In this document: positions 47,642 to 55,482 of the stretch, piece by piece
How the letters are laid out: the number at the start of each line of letters is the position of its first letter
Numbering within the stretch: position 1 is the stretch's first letter
Assembly (NCBI GenBank): GCA_965215475.1
Contig: OZ244061.1
Location: 2,790,001 to 2,854,000, forward strand
Length of the DNA stretch: 64,000 nt
Direction of reading: 5' to 3'
Origin: Bin80 sp965215475
GTDB lineage: Bacteria; Bacteroidota; Rhodothermia; Rhodothermales; Bin80
Program-made: the position numbers and the translations under genes
The notes under the pieces: model-generated
Database searches by the model: none
Seen by the model: the letters and a program-made list of their open reading frames with translations, nothing else
Told to the model about the DNA's origin: nothing

Positions 47642-48172
47642 TTGAGTTCTTGCATTGAGCGATGCTGGATCAAGATTCAACGTAAACGTTCTTCAATCAT
47701 GTCAGAAATACCTAAGATTGCCCGGGAGTTGAATTCTGCTGGAGTAGAATGGGAACAAGCCCAAGTGCATGCGGAGGTAATCACCACTTCCGTAAACGGT
47801 GCGCTTGAACAGGTTGCGACCAAGGAATTCGTCAATAGTAAAGTCGCCGAAGTACGTGTAGAGATGCAGACTGGGTTCGCCGAAGTACATGCAAAAAACG
47901 CAGAGTTACGTGCAGAGATGCAGACTGGGTTTGCCGAAGTAGATGCAAAAAACGCAGAGTTACGTGCAGAGATGCAGACTGGGTTTGCCGAAGTAGATGC
48001 AAAAAACGCAGAGTTACGTGCAGAGATGCAGACTGGGTTTGCCGAAGTACACGCAAAAAACGCAGAGTTACGTGCAGAAAATAAAGCATCACAATTGCAA
48101 CAACTTCGCTGGATTATTGGAACCATCCTAGCCATAGGATCCCTCCAGATTGCGGCTCAATTTTTTACGTAA
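47642..48172 (+). CDS. Coiled-coil repeat protein with C-terminal membrane anchor (paralogue C)
   Basis: The product is 176 residues from TTG 47642, or 157 from ATG 47699. The N-terminal domain is nearly identical to paralogue B (L-N-S-A-G-V-E-W-E-Q-A-Q-V-H-A-E-V). A stalk of about four 18-residue units (A-E-M-Q-T-G-F-A-E-V-D-A-K-N-A-E-L-R) follows. One C-terminal helix (I-I-G-T-I-L-A-I-G-S-L-Q-I-A-A-Q) ends the chain. Head and anchor are conserved between paralogues whereas the stalk unit differs, so stalk length and sequence appear to evolve separately. It resembles DUF1640/CCDC90 coiled coils. Function is unknown. Confidence 0.75.
   Translation: MSSCIERCWIKIQRKRSSIMSEIPKIARELNSAGVEWEQAQVHAEVITTSVNGALEQVATKEFVNSKVAEVRVEMQTGFAEVHAKNAELRAEMQTGFAEVDAKNAELRAEMQTGFAEVDAKNAELRAEMQTGFAEVHAKNAELRAENKASQLQQLRWIIGTILAIGSLQIAAQFFT
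47867..48078 (+). repeat. In-frame 54-bp tandem repeats in paralogue C
   Basis: Four units of 54 bp (GCAGAGATGCAGACTGGGTT, then CGCCGAAGTA and GCAAAAAACGCAGAGTTACG) are almost identical; single changes alternate CATGCA, GATGCA and CACGCA. A multiple of 3 keeps the frame. Confidence 0.9.
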
Positions 48173-48176
48173 CAGA

Positions 48177-48205
48177 TATGATTCATCATTTTCTGATGAA
48201 TCATA
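48177..48205 (+). terminator. Perfect 12-bp hairpin after paralogue C
   Basis: TATGATTCATCA and TGATGAATCATA form a perfect stem around TTTTC, directly after the stop codon. There is no T-run after it. A related, less perfect hairpin (GGAATCAT / ATGATGAATCC) follows paralogue B on its strand, so the structure is conserved. It could be a terminator or an RNA-stabilising 3' stem. Confidence 0.45.
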
Positions 48206-48723
48206 CTCTCTGTCCTTGGATTTCGGTTTGACTCGTTGACCTATACAGAGGTAGTAAAAATCGCAGCGTTGATGCAAAGGATCGGAGGCAGAAGCAGTAG
48301 AGGAGGACCTAAGCGATTTCGGATGTCAACGATAAACTGCTACGGGTTTAGTAGGCAGAACTTCAGATGAAAAGGGGCAAGTAGCATATGTAGATGATTC
48401 GAAAGTGTGCTAAGATAGCTGAATAAACTACTCATAAGACCGTGAATGTTCGGTCAGAGAATACACGGGGTAAGTGTAGATGAACCGTATTGAATTCTTC
48501 CAGCCACGGTTAAAGCATAGTTATTATGGAACCTGCTAAAGAATGTCCCCAATGCATCTCCAGGGTAGCATAGATGAGTTTGACGGATGGCATGGTCTAT
48601 TTACCCGGCTGAGCACCTTAGATCAAATCGAGAGTATACCAAATGGAATGTTTGGTAACGATTCCAAACATAAGTGACTTACTTGTAAAACTGGGCAAGA
48701 TTCAGAGAGAGGATGAGCATTAG
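48206..48723. other. Intergenic region upstream of the methyltransferase
   Basis: About 520 bp with no recognisable gene, RNA or repeat. It must contain the promoter of the methyltransferase gene, which I cannot place. Confidence 0.45.
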
Positions 48724-49721
48724 ATGTCACAGAACGTAAACCTGCGTGCTGCAAAGCGTGCGAAGAAGGATGAGTTCTATACGCAGTTGCGTGATATAGA
48801 GAATGAAGTGCGTCACTATAAAGATCACTTCCGGGGGAAAGTCGTCTACTGTAATTGCGATGATCCTCGGGTGAGTAATTTTTTTGATTTCTTCTCCAAA
48901 CAGTTTGAGTTCTATGGACTGAAAAAGCTGATCACGACCTGTTACAAGAATCAACAACCCGATTTGTTTTCGACGCATGATTCCGAGCGTGCGGTGTATT
49001 TGGAGTATGAGGGAGATCAAGATGGAAATGCTCGTCCAGATCTTCACGAGATTGCGGTAAAGCCTTTGCAAGGAGATGGAGATTTTCGGAGTATGGAATG
49101 TATTGAACTCCTTAAACAGGCGGACATTGTGGTGACGAATCCACCCTTTTCTCTATTTCGGGAATATGTCGCCCAACTCATGAAATACGACAAAAAGTTT
49201 TTGATTGTTGGACATCAGAATGCGATTACGTACAAAGGAATCTTTCCGTTAATCAAAGAAAACGGGATTTGGCTTGGTGTTAATGCTCTCCGAGAATTCG
49301 CAATTCCAAGTCATTATCCGCTTACGTCAAAGTATTTCAGAATCAAAGAAGACGGGGTACGCGTTATCAAAGCAAATGGCGTAAAGTGGTTTACTAACTT
49401 GCCTCACAGGAAGCGCAACGAGGAGTTGATTTTGTACAAGAAATACTCTCCTGAAGAATATCCTCACTATGACAATTATGATGCAATTGAAGTATCCAAG
49501 ACGAAGGACATTCCGAAAAATTGGGGGGGGGGCAAATGGGTGTTCCTATTACCTTCCTCGACAAGTACAACCCACATCAGTTTGAGATATTGGGAGCAAC
49601 GGAAAGTGAGGGTAAAGGGTTTTCTGGTGGACTTTGGGATCCCCAAAGTAAAGTGGCACAACCAGTTGTCAATGGTCAGAGGGTTTACAAACGTCTTTTT
49701 ATTCGCCACAAACAGATTTAA
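48724..49721 (+). CDS. EcoRI-family adenine-specific DNA methyltransferase, frame broken at a G10 tract
   Basis: The first 266 codons encode an EcoRI-type N6-adenine methyltransferase: the N-terminal K-K-D-E-F-Y-T-Q, the catalytic V-V-T-N-P-P-F-S (residues 136-143), then F-L-I-V-G-H-Q-N-A-I-T-Y. At 49523-49532 a run of ten G shifts the frame. The expected family C-terminus (M-G-V-P-I-T-F-L-D-K-Y-N-P, E-I-L-G-A-T-E-S-E-G, Y-K-R-L-F-I-R-H-K) is intact in another frame up to TAA 49719-49721. In the present frame an unrelated tail runs to 49794. Eight or eleven G would restore a 331- or 332-residue enzyme. I read this as a phase-variable methyltransferase, OFF here. A sequencing or assembly error is the alternative. 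Both halves are otherwise well preserved. Confidence 0.88.
49523..49532 (+). repeat. G10 homopolymer in the DNA methyltransferase gene
   Basis: Ten consecutive G occur exactly at the frame break of the methyltransferase. Poly-G tracts are well known switches in phase-variable DNA methyltransferase genes of other bacteria. Confidence 0.9.
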
Positions 49722-49724
49722 ATC

Positions 49725-49895
49725 ATGGACTGGTTTTTCAACATACTGGAGCGGATCTTTCCCTTCCTCTGGATCTTTCAATTTTTACTGGTGATCACGT
49801 CTATCGTGTTATTCATCATCTATTTCCATGATATCACAGATTGGTTTGCTGACTGGATCAGGTCCATGAGGTGTGAAGAATGCGTAGACGGCTAG
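49725..49895 (+). CDS. Small single-span membrane protein
   Basis: A 56-codon frame starts 3 bp after the methyltransferase C-terminal stop: M-D-W-F-F-N-I-L-E-R-I-F, then a hydrophobic helix (F-L-W-I-F-Q-F-L-L-V-I-T-S-I-V-L-F-I-I), then D-W-F-A-D-W-I-R-S-M-R-C-E-E-C. The tight spacing between the methyltransferase and the nuclease, together with the protein-like composition, suggests a real gene. No known family was recognised. It could serve as an accessory or effector of the neighbouring system. Confidence 0.55.
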   Translation: MDWFFNILERIFPFLWIFQFLLVITSIVLFIIYFHDITDWFADWIRSMRCEECVDG

Positions 49896-49925
49896 TCAGT
49901 TAAATCCACGATTAATCCTTGACCG

Positions 49926-51101
49926 ATGAAAATTCGCGAACACAAAATCTCTATCGGAGACATCATCGAAGGTTACCATGATGATGAAGACGGACAAGTC
50001 ACGGGGTATGGCGGGATGCTGAATATTCGACCACCTTATCAGCGGGAGTATATCTATGGAGGCAAGAAAGATTTTCAGGAGAAGCTCATTCAGTCGATCT
50101 ATTATGACCGGCCCGTGAATCTGATTTATTTTGCGAAGGCGGAAAATAGTGAATATGACTATGAGCTGTTAGATGGACAGCAACGGATCATTACAATTTG
50201 CAAATTCATTGTTGACCGCGAGTTTTCTATGTCTACTGGTGATGGTCAAACTCAATACTGGCATGGATTAGACGAAAAAGATCGGAAACGCATCTTGGAC
50301 TATAAACTTCATGTACATGTTTGCGAAGGGAATCCAAACGAATTAATGCGTTGGTTTCAAACCATTAATACAGGTGCAAAAGAATTGTCTGATCAAGAAT
50401 TGAGAAACTCAATCTACAATGGTCCTTGGGTAACAGATGCAAAGCGCTATTTCACAAAGAAAGGTGGTCAAGCAGTGATGTGTGGGAGGTATATGAGTGG
50501 AAAGCGGGAGCGCCAAGATCATCTTGAGCGCATCTTGATATGGAGAATTGGTTCCAATCATGATTCTAGGATTCGTAATTACATGGCGGAACACCGACGA
50601 GAACAATCCGCAAAATATCTATGGGATTACTTCAAAGATATGTATGAATGGATTGAGCATGCATTTAATGTATCGGAGAATTCTAAGAATTATCGGACGA
50701 AAATGAAATCCGTAGACTGGGGGAGTCTATACCGTGAGTTTAAGGATGTAGAGTTTAATCCTGTGGAGATAGCAGAGAAAGTTACGAAGCTGTTCAAGTG
50801 TGATCCAAAAGAGGTTAACCAAGCGGGCATTTACCCGTTCGTATTATCAGGTGATGAGAGGCATCTCAGTCGCCGTGCATTTACATCTGAGCAACGACAA
50901 TCCGCGTATGACAGGCAAGAGGGGATCTGTGCCGTTACGAATAAGGAATTGCCTATTGAAGAGATGGAAGCAGATCACATTAAGCCTTGGTCAGAAGGGG
51001 GAAAGACGGATGATGAGAACTGTCAAATGATCTGCAAAGTAGCACACCAAAAGAAGACCGCCGAGCAGATAAGAGGACTCTGGGCAGCGTCAGGAAATTA
51101 G
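49926..51101 (+). CDS. DUF262 - HNH endonuclease
   Basis: This 391-residue protein has an N-terminal DUF262 (ParB-like/GmrS-like) domain with R-P-P-Y-Q-R-E-Y at 35-42 and the hallmark D-G-Q-Q-R at 83-87, which binds and hydrolyses nucleotide in related proteins. The C-terminal HNH nuclease has A-D-H351-I-K-P-W, N365 and H374 (D-D-E-N-C ... V-A-H-Q-K-K). The whole layout resembles GmrSD-like restriction factors. It lies 30 bp after the small membrane gene and just downstream of the EcoRI-type methyltransferase, so a restriction or defence function is likely. Specificity is unknown. Confidence 0.85.
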   Translation: MKIREHKISIGDIIEGYHDDEDGQVTGYGGMLNIRPPYQREYIYGGKKDFQEKLIQSIYYDRPVNLIYFAKAENSEYDYELLDGQQRIITICKFIVDREFSMSTGDGQTQYWHGLDEKDRKRILDYKLHVHVCEGNPNELMRWFQTINTGAKELSDQELRNSIYNGPWVTDAKRYFTKKGGQAVMCGRYMSGKRERQDHLERILIWRIGSNHDSRIRNYMAEHRREQSAKYLWDYFKDMYEWIEHAFNVSENSKNYRTKMKSVDWGSLYREFKDVEFNPVEIAEKVTKLFKCDPKEVNQAGIYPFVLSGDERHLSRRAFTSEQRQSAYDRQEGICAVTNKELPIEEMEADHIKPWSEGGKTDDENCQMICKVAHQKKTAEQIRGLWAASGN

Positions 51102-51418
51102 CTCTCAAATCCATTCTATAGAAATGGGAATGAAGAAGCGAAAATGCATATCCAAGCCCGCCAACAAAACCAAGAAAGTAGTCAAGTGAAGAAGATTCAT
51201 CTAAGGTTAGCAGATTCCCCCTAATGGATCCAGGCGAGTTTGCAAAGATCGGGATGAACACTCCTTCAGAAATACTCGGGGAAAAGTAAGAATAGGCAGA
51301 CGATGAAGCTATGCCGAATACTTGAATTCTTGCGTACCTATTAATTGCCAAATCTCTGAGAATTACATTCTTGTCGGTATATGTGAGTTTGGGGAATTTC
51401 GATGTGGATGTTTTCGAG
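51102..51418. other. Intergenic region, convergent gene ends
   Basis: About 320 bp between the nuclease and the convergent TctC-like gene. No gene or clear terminator was recognised. Confidence 0.4.
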
Positions 51419-52441
51419 CTATTCCAAGGAAAGCCCGGCTTTGTCCAAGAGTAAACCATTATGAAAATTCTCTTCGTACAGAAATTTTTGCAGAGTATTC
51501 CCCGTAATGTATCGTAATTGAAATCCAGAGTTCTGCATAGACTCCTTGAAGTCAGGACGCTTTGATATATTCCACACCGCAATACGCAAAAACTCCAGTC
51601 TTGCATTTGGTAGATCCTCTGGAGCCGCAAGTACAAACCAACGTCCCATAGACTCGTAGTCAATTCCAGATTCCTTCAGAGTGGGAATATCTGGTGCAGA
51701 GGGAAGTCTCTGCCCCGACATGGTTGCCAAAACTCGCACACGACCTACTCTACGAAGTGAGTCAACAGCAGATAGAGAGGATATGACTACATCCATGCTG
51801 TCGGCCAGTAAATATTGCAGAGCAGGGCTTGATCCTGGACTAGGTTGCCATGACATTAAGGATTTATCAAGATTAGCAGCCTCGAGGAACGCAATCCGAT
51901 TTAGATCCCATATACCACCAAACCGGGAGCCGCTTGCCGTCAGAGTTTTCTGTTTCGTTCTTAAGTCATCAATGAGGTCATGGATAGTTTCCCAGGGCGC
52001 ATCACGCTGAACCGTAATCACAGGGGGAGTTACGGCAATCAGTGCAATTCGAGAGAAGTTATCAAAGTCAATATTCGTGAGCCCCTTCCAATGCATCATC
52101 GTGATGTCTTCAGTCAAGGCTCCTACCGTATATCCGTCAGCGTCAGACTTTAGTAAAGCGGCGTGGCCAATGATTCCATCAAGTTCGGCCTGATTCACGA
52201 CAGTGACCGGCTGATCTAGTTCCTTTTCAAGAGCACTGGCCAAGGCACGTGCAACAACGTCTCCATCCGTTCCGGCTTCCCAGGGTACAACAAAACTCAG
52301 TGCTCGGCTCGGATACGCTTGATCAACTGCAGAGGGCTGGCAGGCACTGAAGACAATAAGTAGTAAGAGGCAAGTGCCGCCTATGCGGAGATCATCCACC
52401 ACTCCAGGGTGGTGCAATTCCATTGGAACGGGCATAAGCAA
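51419..52441 (-). CDS. TctC/Bug-family substrate-binding lipoprotein
   Basis: This 340-residue protein has a lipobox-like signal (L-L-L-L-I-V-F-S-A-C) near residues 25-34. A Bug-type periplasmic binding fold follows: Y-P-S-R-A-L-S-F-V-V-P-W-E-A-G-T-D-G-D near the start, then I-P-T-L-K-E-S-G-I-D near 240. The family captures tricarboxylates or other small acids for TctAB carriers. No TctA/TctB genes are present, so it may be an orphan binding protein. Its 5' end overlaps the upstream DinB gene by 50 bp. A later ATG at 52423 would also fit. Confidence 0.85.
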   Translation of the reverse strand: MLMPVPMELHHPGVVDDLRIGGTCLLLLIVFSACQPSAVDQAYPSRALSFVVPWEAGTDGDVVARALASALEKELDQPVTVVNQAELDGIIGHAALLKSDADGYTVGALTEDITMMHWKGLTNIDFDNFSRIALIAVTPPVITVQRDAPWETIHDLIDDLRTKQKTLTASGSRFGGIWDLNRIAFLEAANLDKSLMSWQPSPGSSPALQYLLADSMDVVISSLSAVDSLRRVGRVRVLATMSGQRLPSAPDIPTLKESGIDYESMGRWFVLAAPEDLPNARLEFLRIAVWNISKRPDFKESMQNSGFQLRYITGNTLQKFLYEENFHNGLLLDKAGLSLE

Positions 52442-52907
52442 TCATTTGTCCGAGATGCTCATGAGTATGTCCTGTAAGAATCCCTAGTGCTCCAAAATGA
52501 TTCATGCTCATGCCGAAGACTTCAGCCATGCTACTCAGATCGGCTTCGGCCATGGACTCCAAGAGTTCCTTGACATGCTCCTGCGAAGCGATCAATCGTG
52601 CCATTGCTCCCTCCTTGGTATCGGTTGCAGATCCTTCGTAGTCTGATTCGTGCCCCAACATTGCGGAGATCCCAAAATTAGCATCGGCCACATGATTGAG
52701 TACTCCAACAACAGAACGGACACCTTCAGCAGGGCTCCAGTCATAATGATCTTCGGGGATGGCATCCGCCAAGCTATTGAGTTTATCGGAAGCTTGGGAA
52801 AAATCCATAGAGACAGCACCTAAGTAGGCACTATTATCGTGTTCCTGCGCGGTTGCTGGAAGAGCCATAGCAACCACGAGTAAGAAGAATGTAACGTTTC
52901 GTAACAT
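52392..52907 (-). CDS. Exported DinB-family protein
   Basis: This 171-residue protein has a signal peptide (M-L-R-N-V-T-F-F-L-L-V-V-A-M-A, cleavage near A-T-A-Q), which is unusual for the mostly cytoplasmic DinB family but common in this phylum. Metal-site histidines are visible in L-N-H-V-A-D-A-N and the C-terminal T-G-H-T-H-E-H-L-G-Q. W-S-P-A-E is also typical. Function unknown. It is coupled to the downstream TctC-like gene. Confidence 0.85.
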   Translation of the reverse strand: MLRNVTFFLLVVAMALPATAQEHDNSAYLGAVSMDFSQASDKLNSLADAIPEDHYDWSPAEGVRSVVGVLNHVADANFGISAMLGHESDYEGSATDTKEGAMARLIASQEHVKELLESMAEADLSSMAEVFGMSMNHFGALGILTGHTHEHLGQMIAYARSNGIAPPWSGG

Positions 52908-53391
52908 GAGATTGTCAAGATAAGGTTAATGAAAAAGGTAATATAACAGTTCTTGACCATTATTGTATTCTATTGAGGTGATTTTTTTCAATCGTGGTTA
53001 ACATATCATCCGAAAATTCACATCTTTTTGGGGTTCATCCTTGGTCTTATAGGTGACATCTTCAATAAATTCACTTCGCTGATCTGGTCGTTGAGGCTCA
53101 TTGCATCAGTTTCATGTAGAGCCTTGAAAGTCGTCAATTAGTTCTTGAATGATTGGTAGCGTTCTATTGCTACGTCATGGTCGCCACACAGATGAGTCAC
53201 AGTGGATAAAAATCCATCTCCGTAGGAATTTCAGCTTGAAGACTATTTTAAACCACCCATAGCACGGGTGGATAGATATAGCCAATACCGCGACAAACGG
53301 TTCCCCTGCAACCTGATTCGTATATTTGTCCAGAAATGGGATCTACTGCAATTGGTTACTTACGTAGAGAATTGGTGAAGAATACATGGGT
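52908..53391. other. Intergenic region without recognisable gene
   Basis: About 480 bp of AT-rich DNA. No gene, RNA or repeat was recognised. It should include the promoter of the DinB gene reading left. Confidence 0.45.
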
Positions 53392-54165
53392 TTAGATTTG
53401 TGAGAATGGGAGAGGCTGGAGAATAAAATCGGTAATATTGGAAACTGTGTCCGCGTAAGTCGGGTCATCCCGAAGTGTGATCCATTCTGGATCAACGATA
53501 AATCTGTCCCAAGCTGCATCCCGATCAGACATATTCTCAAATCCTAACATGTAAGTGAGGTTGGGCATTTTTGGTCCAAAAATTGTTTCCCCAAAAAATA
53601 CCGGAGTTAATCCTGTCTTATGGAAGATCGCAATCTCGCCGCCCTCGTTAAACATGGCAATTTTTTTCTGTCCGGCAATCACATTATGACTCTCATAAAT
53701 GCGTAACTCAAAGATCCGGTTTGGCCCTTTCACAGGTGCCACGACTTGTGGCATGTCGATAAAAGCATGCATGAGTTGGCGCTCCTGGCGTACATAAGAT
53801 GGATCATCCAATGAGGAATTCAGGAAAGAAGCACCAGAACGTCGAAATTCTTCGTCATCTAGGAGCAACGTACTTCCTCGCAGTGCAGTCTCGATATTTT
53901 GGTGAGGTACCAAGATATAGAGTGAGGGGTCATTGGGACCATATAAAGGAGAGAAAACACCAATGGGAGCAATCCCCAATCGCTTGTATGCGGGTAGTGC
54001 TGCATCTCGATAAAAATCAGCGACACGCGACTTTCGGGGGCCTATATTCGTATGATATTGAATCATCTCAATATATTGACGCTGACGGAGGATATCTGCT
54101 TGGGGAGTTATCAAGGGAGTGGCAGCGGCGAAGGGGATTGAAGACATAAATGAACGGCGATGCAT
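53392..54165 (-). CDS. NIPSNAP-family protein, exported
   Basis: This 257-residue protein has an N-terminal R-R-S-F-M-S-S segment, consistent with a Tat-type signal. Two ferredoxin-like NIPSNAP halves follow: Y-I-E-M-I-Q-Y-H-T-N-I-G, then R-I-F-E-L-R-I-Y-E-S-H-N with W-D-R-F-I-V-D-P-E-W. The biochemical role of the family is unclear. It starts at the palindrome ATGCAT shared with the divergent glycerate kinase. Confidence 0.85.
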   Translation of the reverse strand: MHRRSFMSSIPFAAATPLITPQADILRQRQYIEMIQYHTNIGPRKSRVADFYRDAALPAYKRLGIAPIGVFSPLYGPNDPSLYILVPHQNIETALRGSTLLLDDEEFRRSGASFLNSSLDDPSYVRQERQLMHAFIDMPQVVAPVKGPNRIFELRIYESHNVIAGQKKIAMFNEGGEIAIFHKTGLTPVFFGETIFGPKMPNLTYMLGFENMSDRDAAWDRFIVDPEWITLRDDPTYADTVSNITDFILQPLPFSQI

Positions 54166-55482
54166 AACAAAACAGGGTTTTATCGACTAGAAGATAGAAA
54201 TTCTGAACTAATCGGAACCGCAAAAAGGATCTTCGGCTCGGCAGTCAAGAGTGTGAGTGCCCCCCAATTCATGAAGTCGGCAGGAGATTTATTGGTTTCT
54301 GGGACGATCCGTGTCGTGGGTGCAGGCAAAGCTGCGATGACGATGGCGGCAGCCCTGGAGCAGCAGTTCCCAGAATGCTCATTCGAGGGTCAGGTGGTTG
54401 TGCCTCATGGCTATATCAACTCGTTTCCTAAAGACCAGTCTCCTCCCAAGAGTATCAGAATAACAGAAGCAGGGCATCCACTTCCAGATGAGGGGAGTCT
54501 ACAGGCAGCAACAGATGCGCTTCAAATTGCACAAGCATGTGGGAAAGACGATACCCTCATCGTTCTACTTAGTGGAGGGGCGTCCGCATTATGGAGCCTC
54601 CCATCTCCAGGTCTCACACTGGAAGATCTGTGTACCGTGAATCGATTGCTATTGCGTAGTGGTGCCAATATCCATCAGATCAATGCAGTCCGTAAGCATC
54701 TATCAGGCATCAAGGGAGGTCAACTCGCAATGGCTGCGTGGCCAGCCCATACCATTACATTGGCTATATCGGATGTTATTGGCGATAATGAGTCTGCCAT
54801 TGGAAGTGGCCCAACAGTTGCAGATTCAACGACCTGGAATGATGCTGCATATGTAGTTACGGCTCTTGATTTGCCGATTCCTGACCAAGTCCAGAAATAT
54901 CTGGATTTGGGGCTTGAAGGAAAGCTACCCGAAACCCCTAAGCCAGGCTCAGAGCTGCTGAAAAAATCTGAATTTCGAATGTTAGCGTCAAATGATCATG
55001 CTCTGAAGGCAGCGGAAGATGCAGCAAAGAAAATGGGCTATTTTGTTTCGTGCATAGATTATAGTGTCAACGGTGAAGCACAGGATATTGGAGCAATTAT
55101 GGCAAGAACGGTCTTGAATCTAGGCCCAGGGGAATGCAGTCTTTGGGGAGGCGAAACTACGGTCACCGTTCAGGGAGCCGGAAAGGGTGGACGTAATCAG
55201 GAATTGGCACTTTCGGCAGCGTGTGAATTCAAGAATAAACCCATCGATGTAGTGTTACTCTCCGGTGGTACCGACGGGATTGATGGGCCAACAGATGCAG
55301 CGGGTGGGTGGGTCACGCCCGACACGGTTGCCAGAGCACACCGCATAGGAATGGATCCTTATGCAGCATTAGAAGATAATGATGCCTACCATTGCCTGAA
55401 GGCGGTAGATCAACTTCTGATTACGGGCCCAACCCATACGAATGTGATGGATATAGGAATTGGACTTCGAGCTCATGAGTAA
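54160..55482 (+). CDS. Glycerate 2-kinase (GckA/MOFRL family)
   Basis: This 440-residue protein has the DUF4147 N-terminal domain (V-V-G-A-G-K-A-A-M-T-M-A near 50, L-S-G-G-A-S-A-L near 140, H-L-S-G-I-K-G-G). The C-terminal MOFRL domain follows (W-G-G-E-T-T-V-T-V, G-G-R-N-Q-E-L-A-L, L-S-G-G-T-D-G-I-D-G-P-T-D-A-A-G). It phosphorylates D-glycerate to 2-phosphoglycerate. The start ATG at 54160 overlaps that of the divergent NIPSNAP gene. Its stop overlaps the start of the DUF255 gene, which implies an operon of three rightward genes. Confidence 0.9.
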   Translation: MHNKTGFYRLEDRNSELIGTAKRIFGSAVKSVSAPQFMKSAGDLLVSGTIRVVGAGKAAMTMAAALEQQFPECSFEGQVVVPHGYINSFPKDQSPPKSIRITEAGHPLPDEGSLQAATDALQIAQACGKDDTLIVLLSGGASALWSLPSPGLTLEDLCTVNRLLLRSGANIHQINAVRKHLSGIKGGQLAMAAWPAHTITLAISDVIGDNESAIGSGPTVADSTTWNDAAYVVTALDLPIPDQVQKYLDLGLEGKLPETPKPGSELLKKSEFRMLASNDHALKAAEDAAKKMGYFVSCIDYSVNGEAQDIGAIMARTVLNLGPGECSLWGGETTVTVQGAGKGGRNQELALSAACEFKNKPIDVVLLSGGTDGIDGPTDAAGGWVTPDTVARAHRIGMDPYAALEDNDAYHCLKAVDQLLITGPTHTNVMDIGIGLRAHE

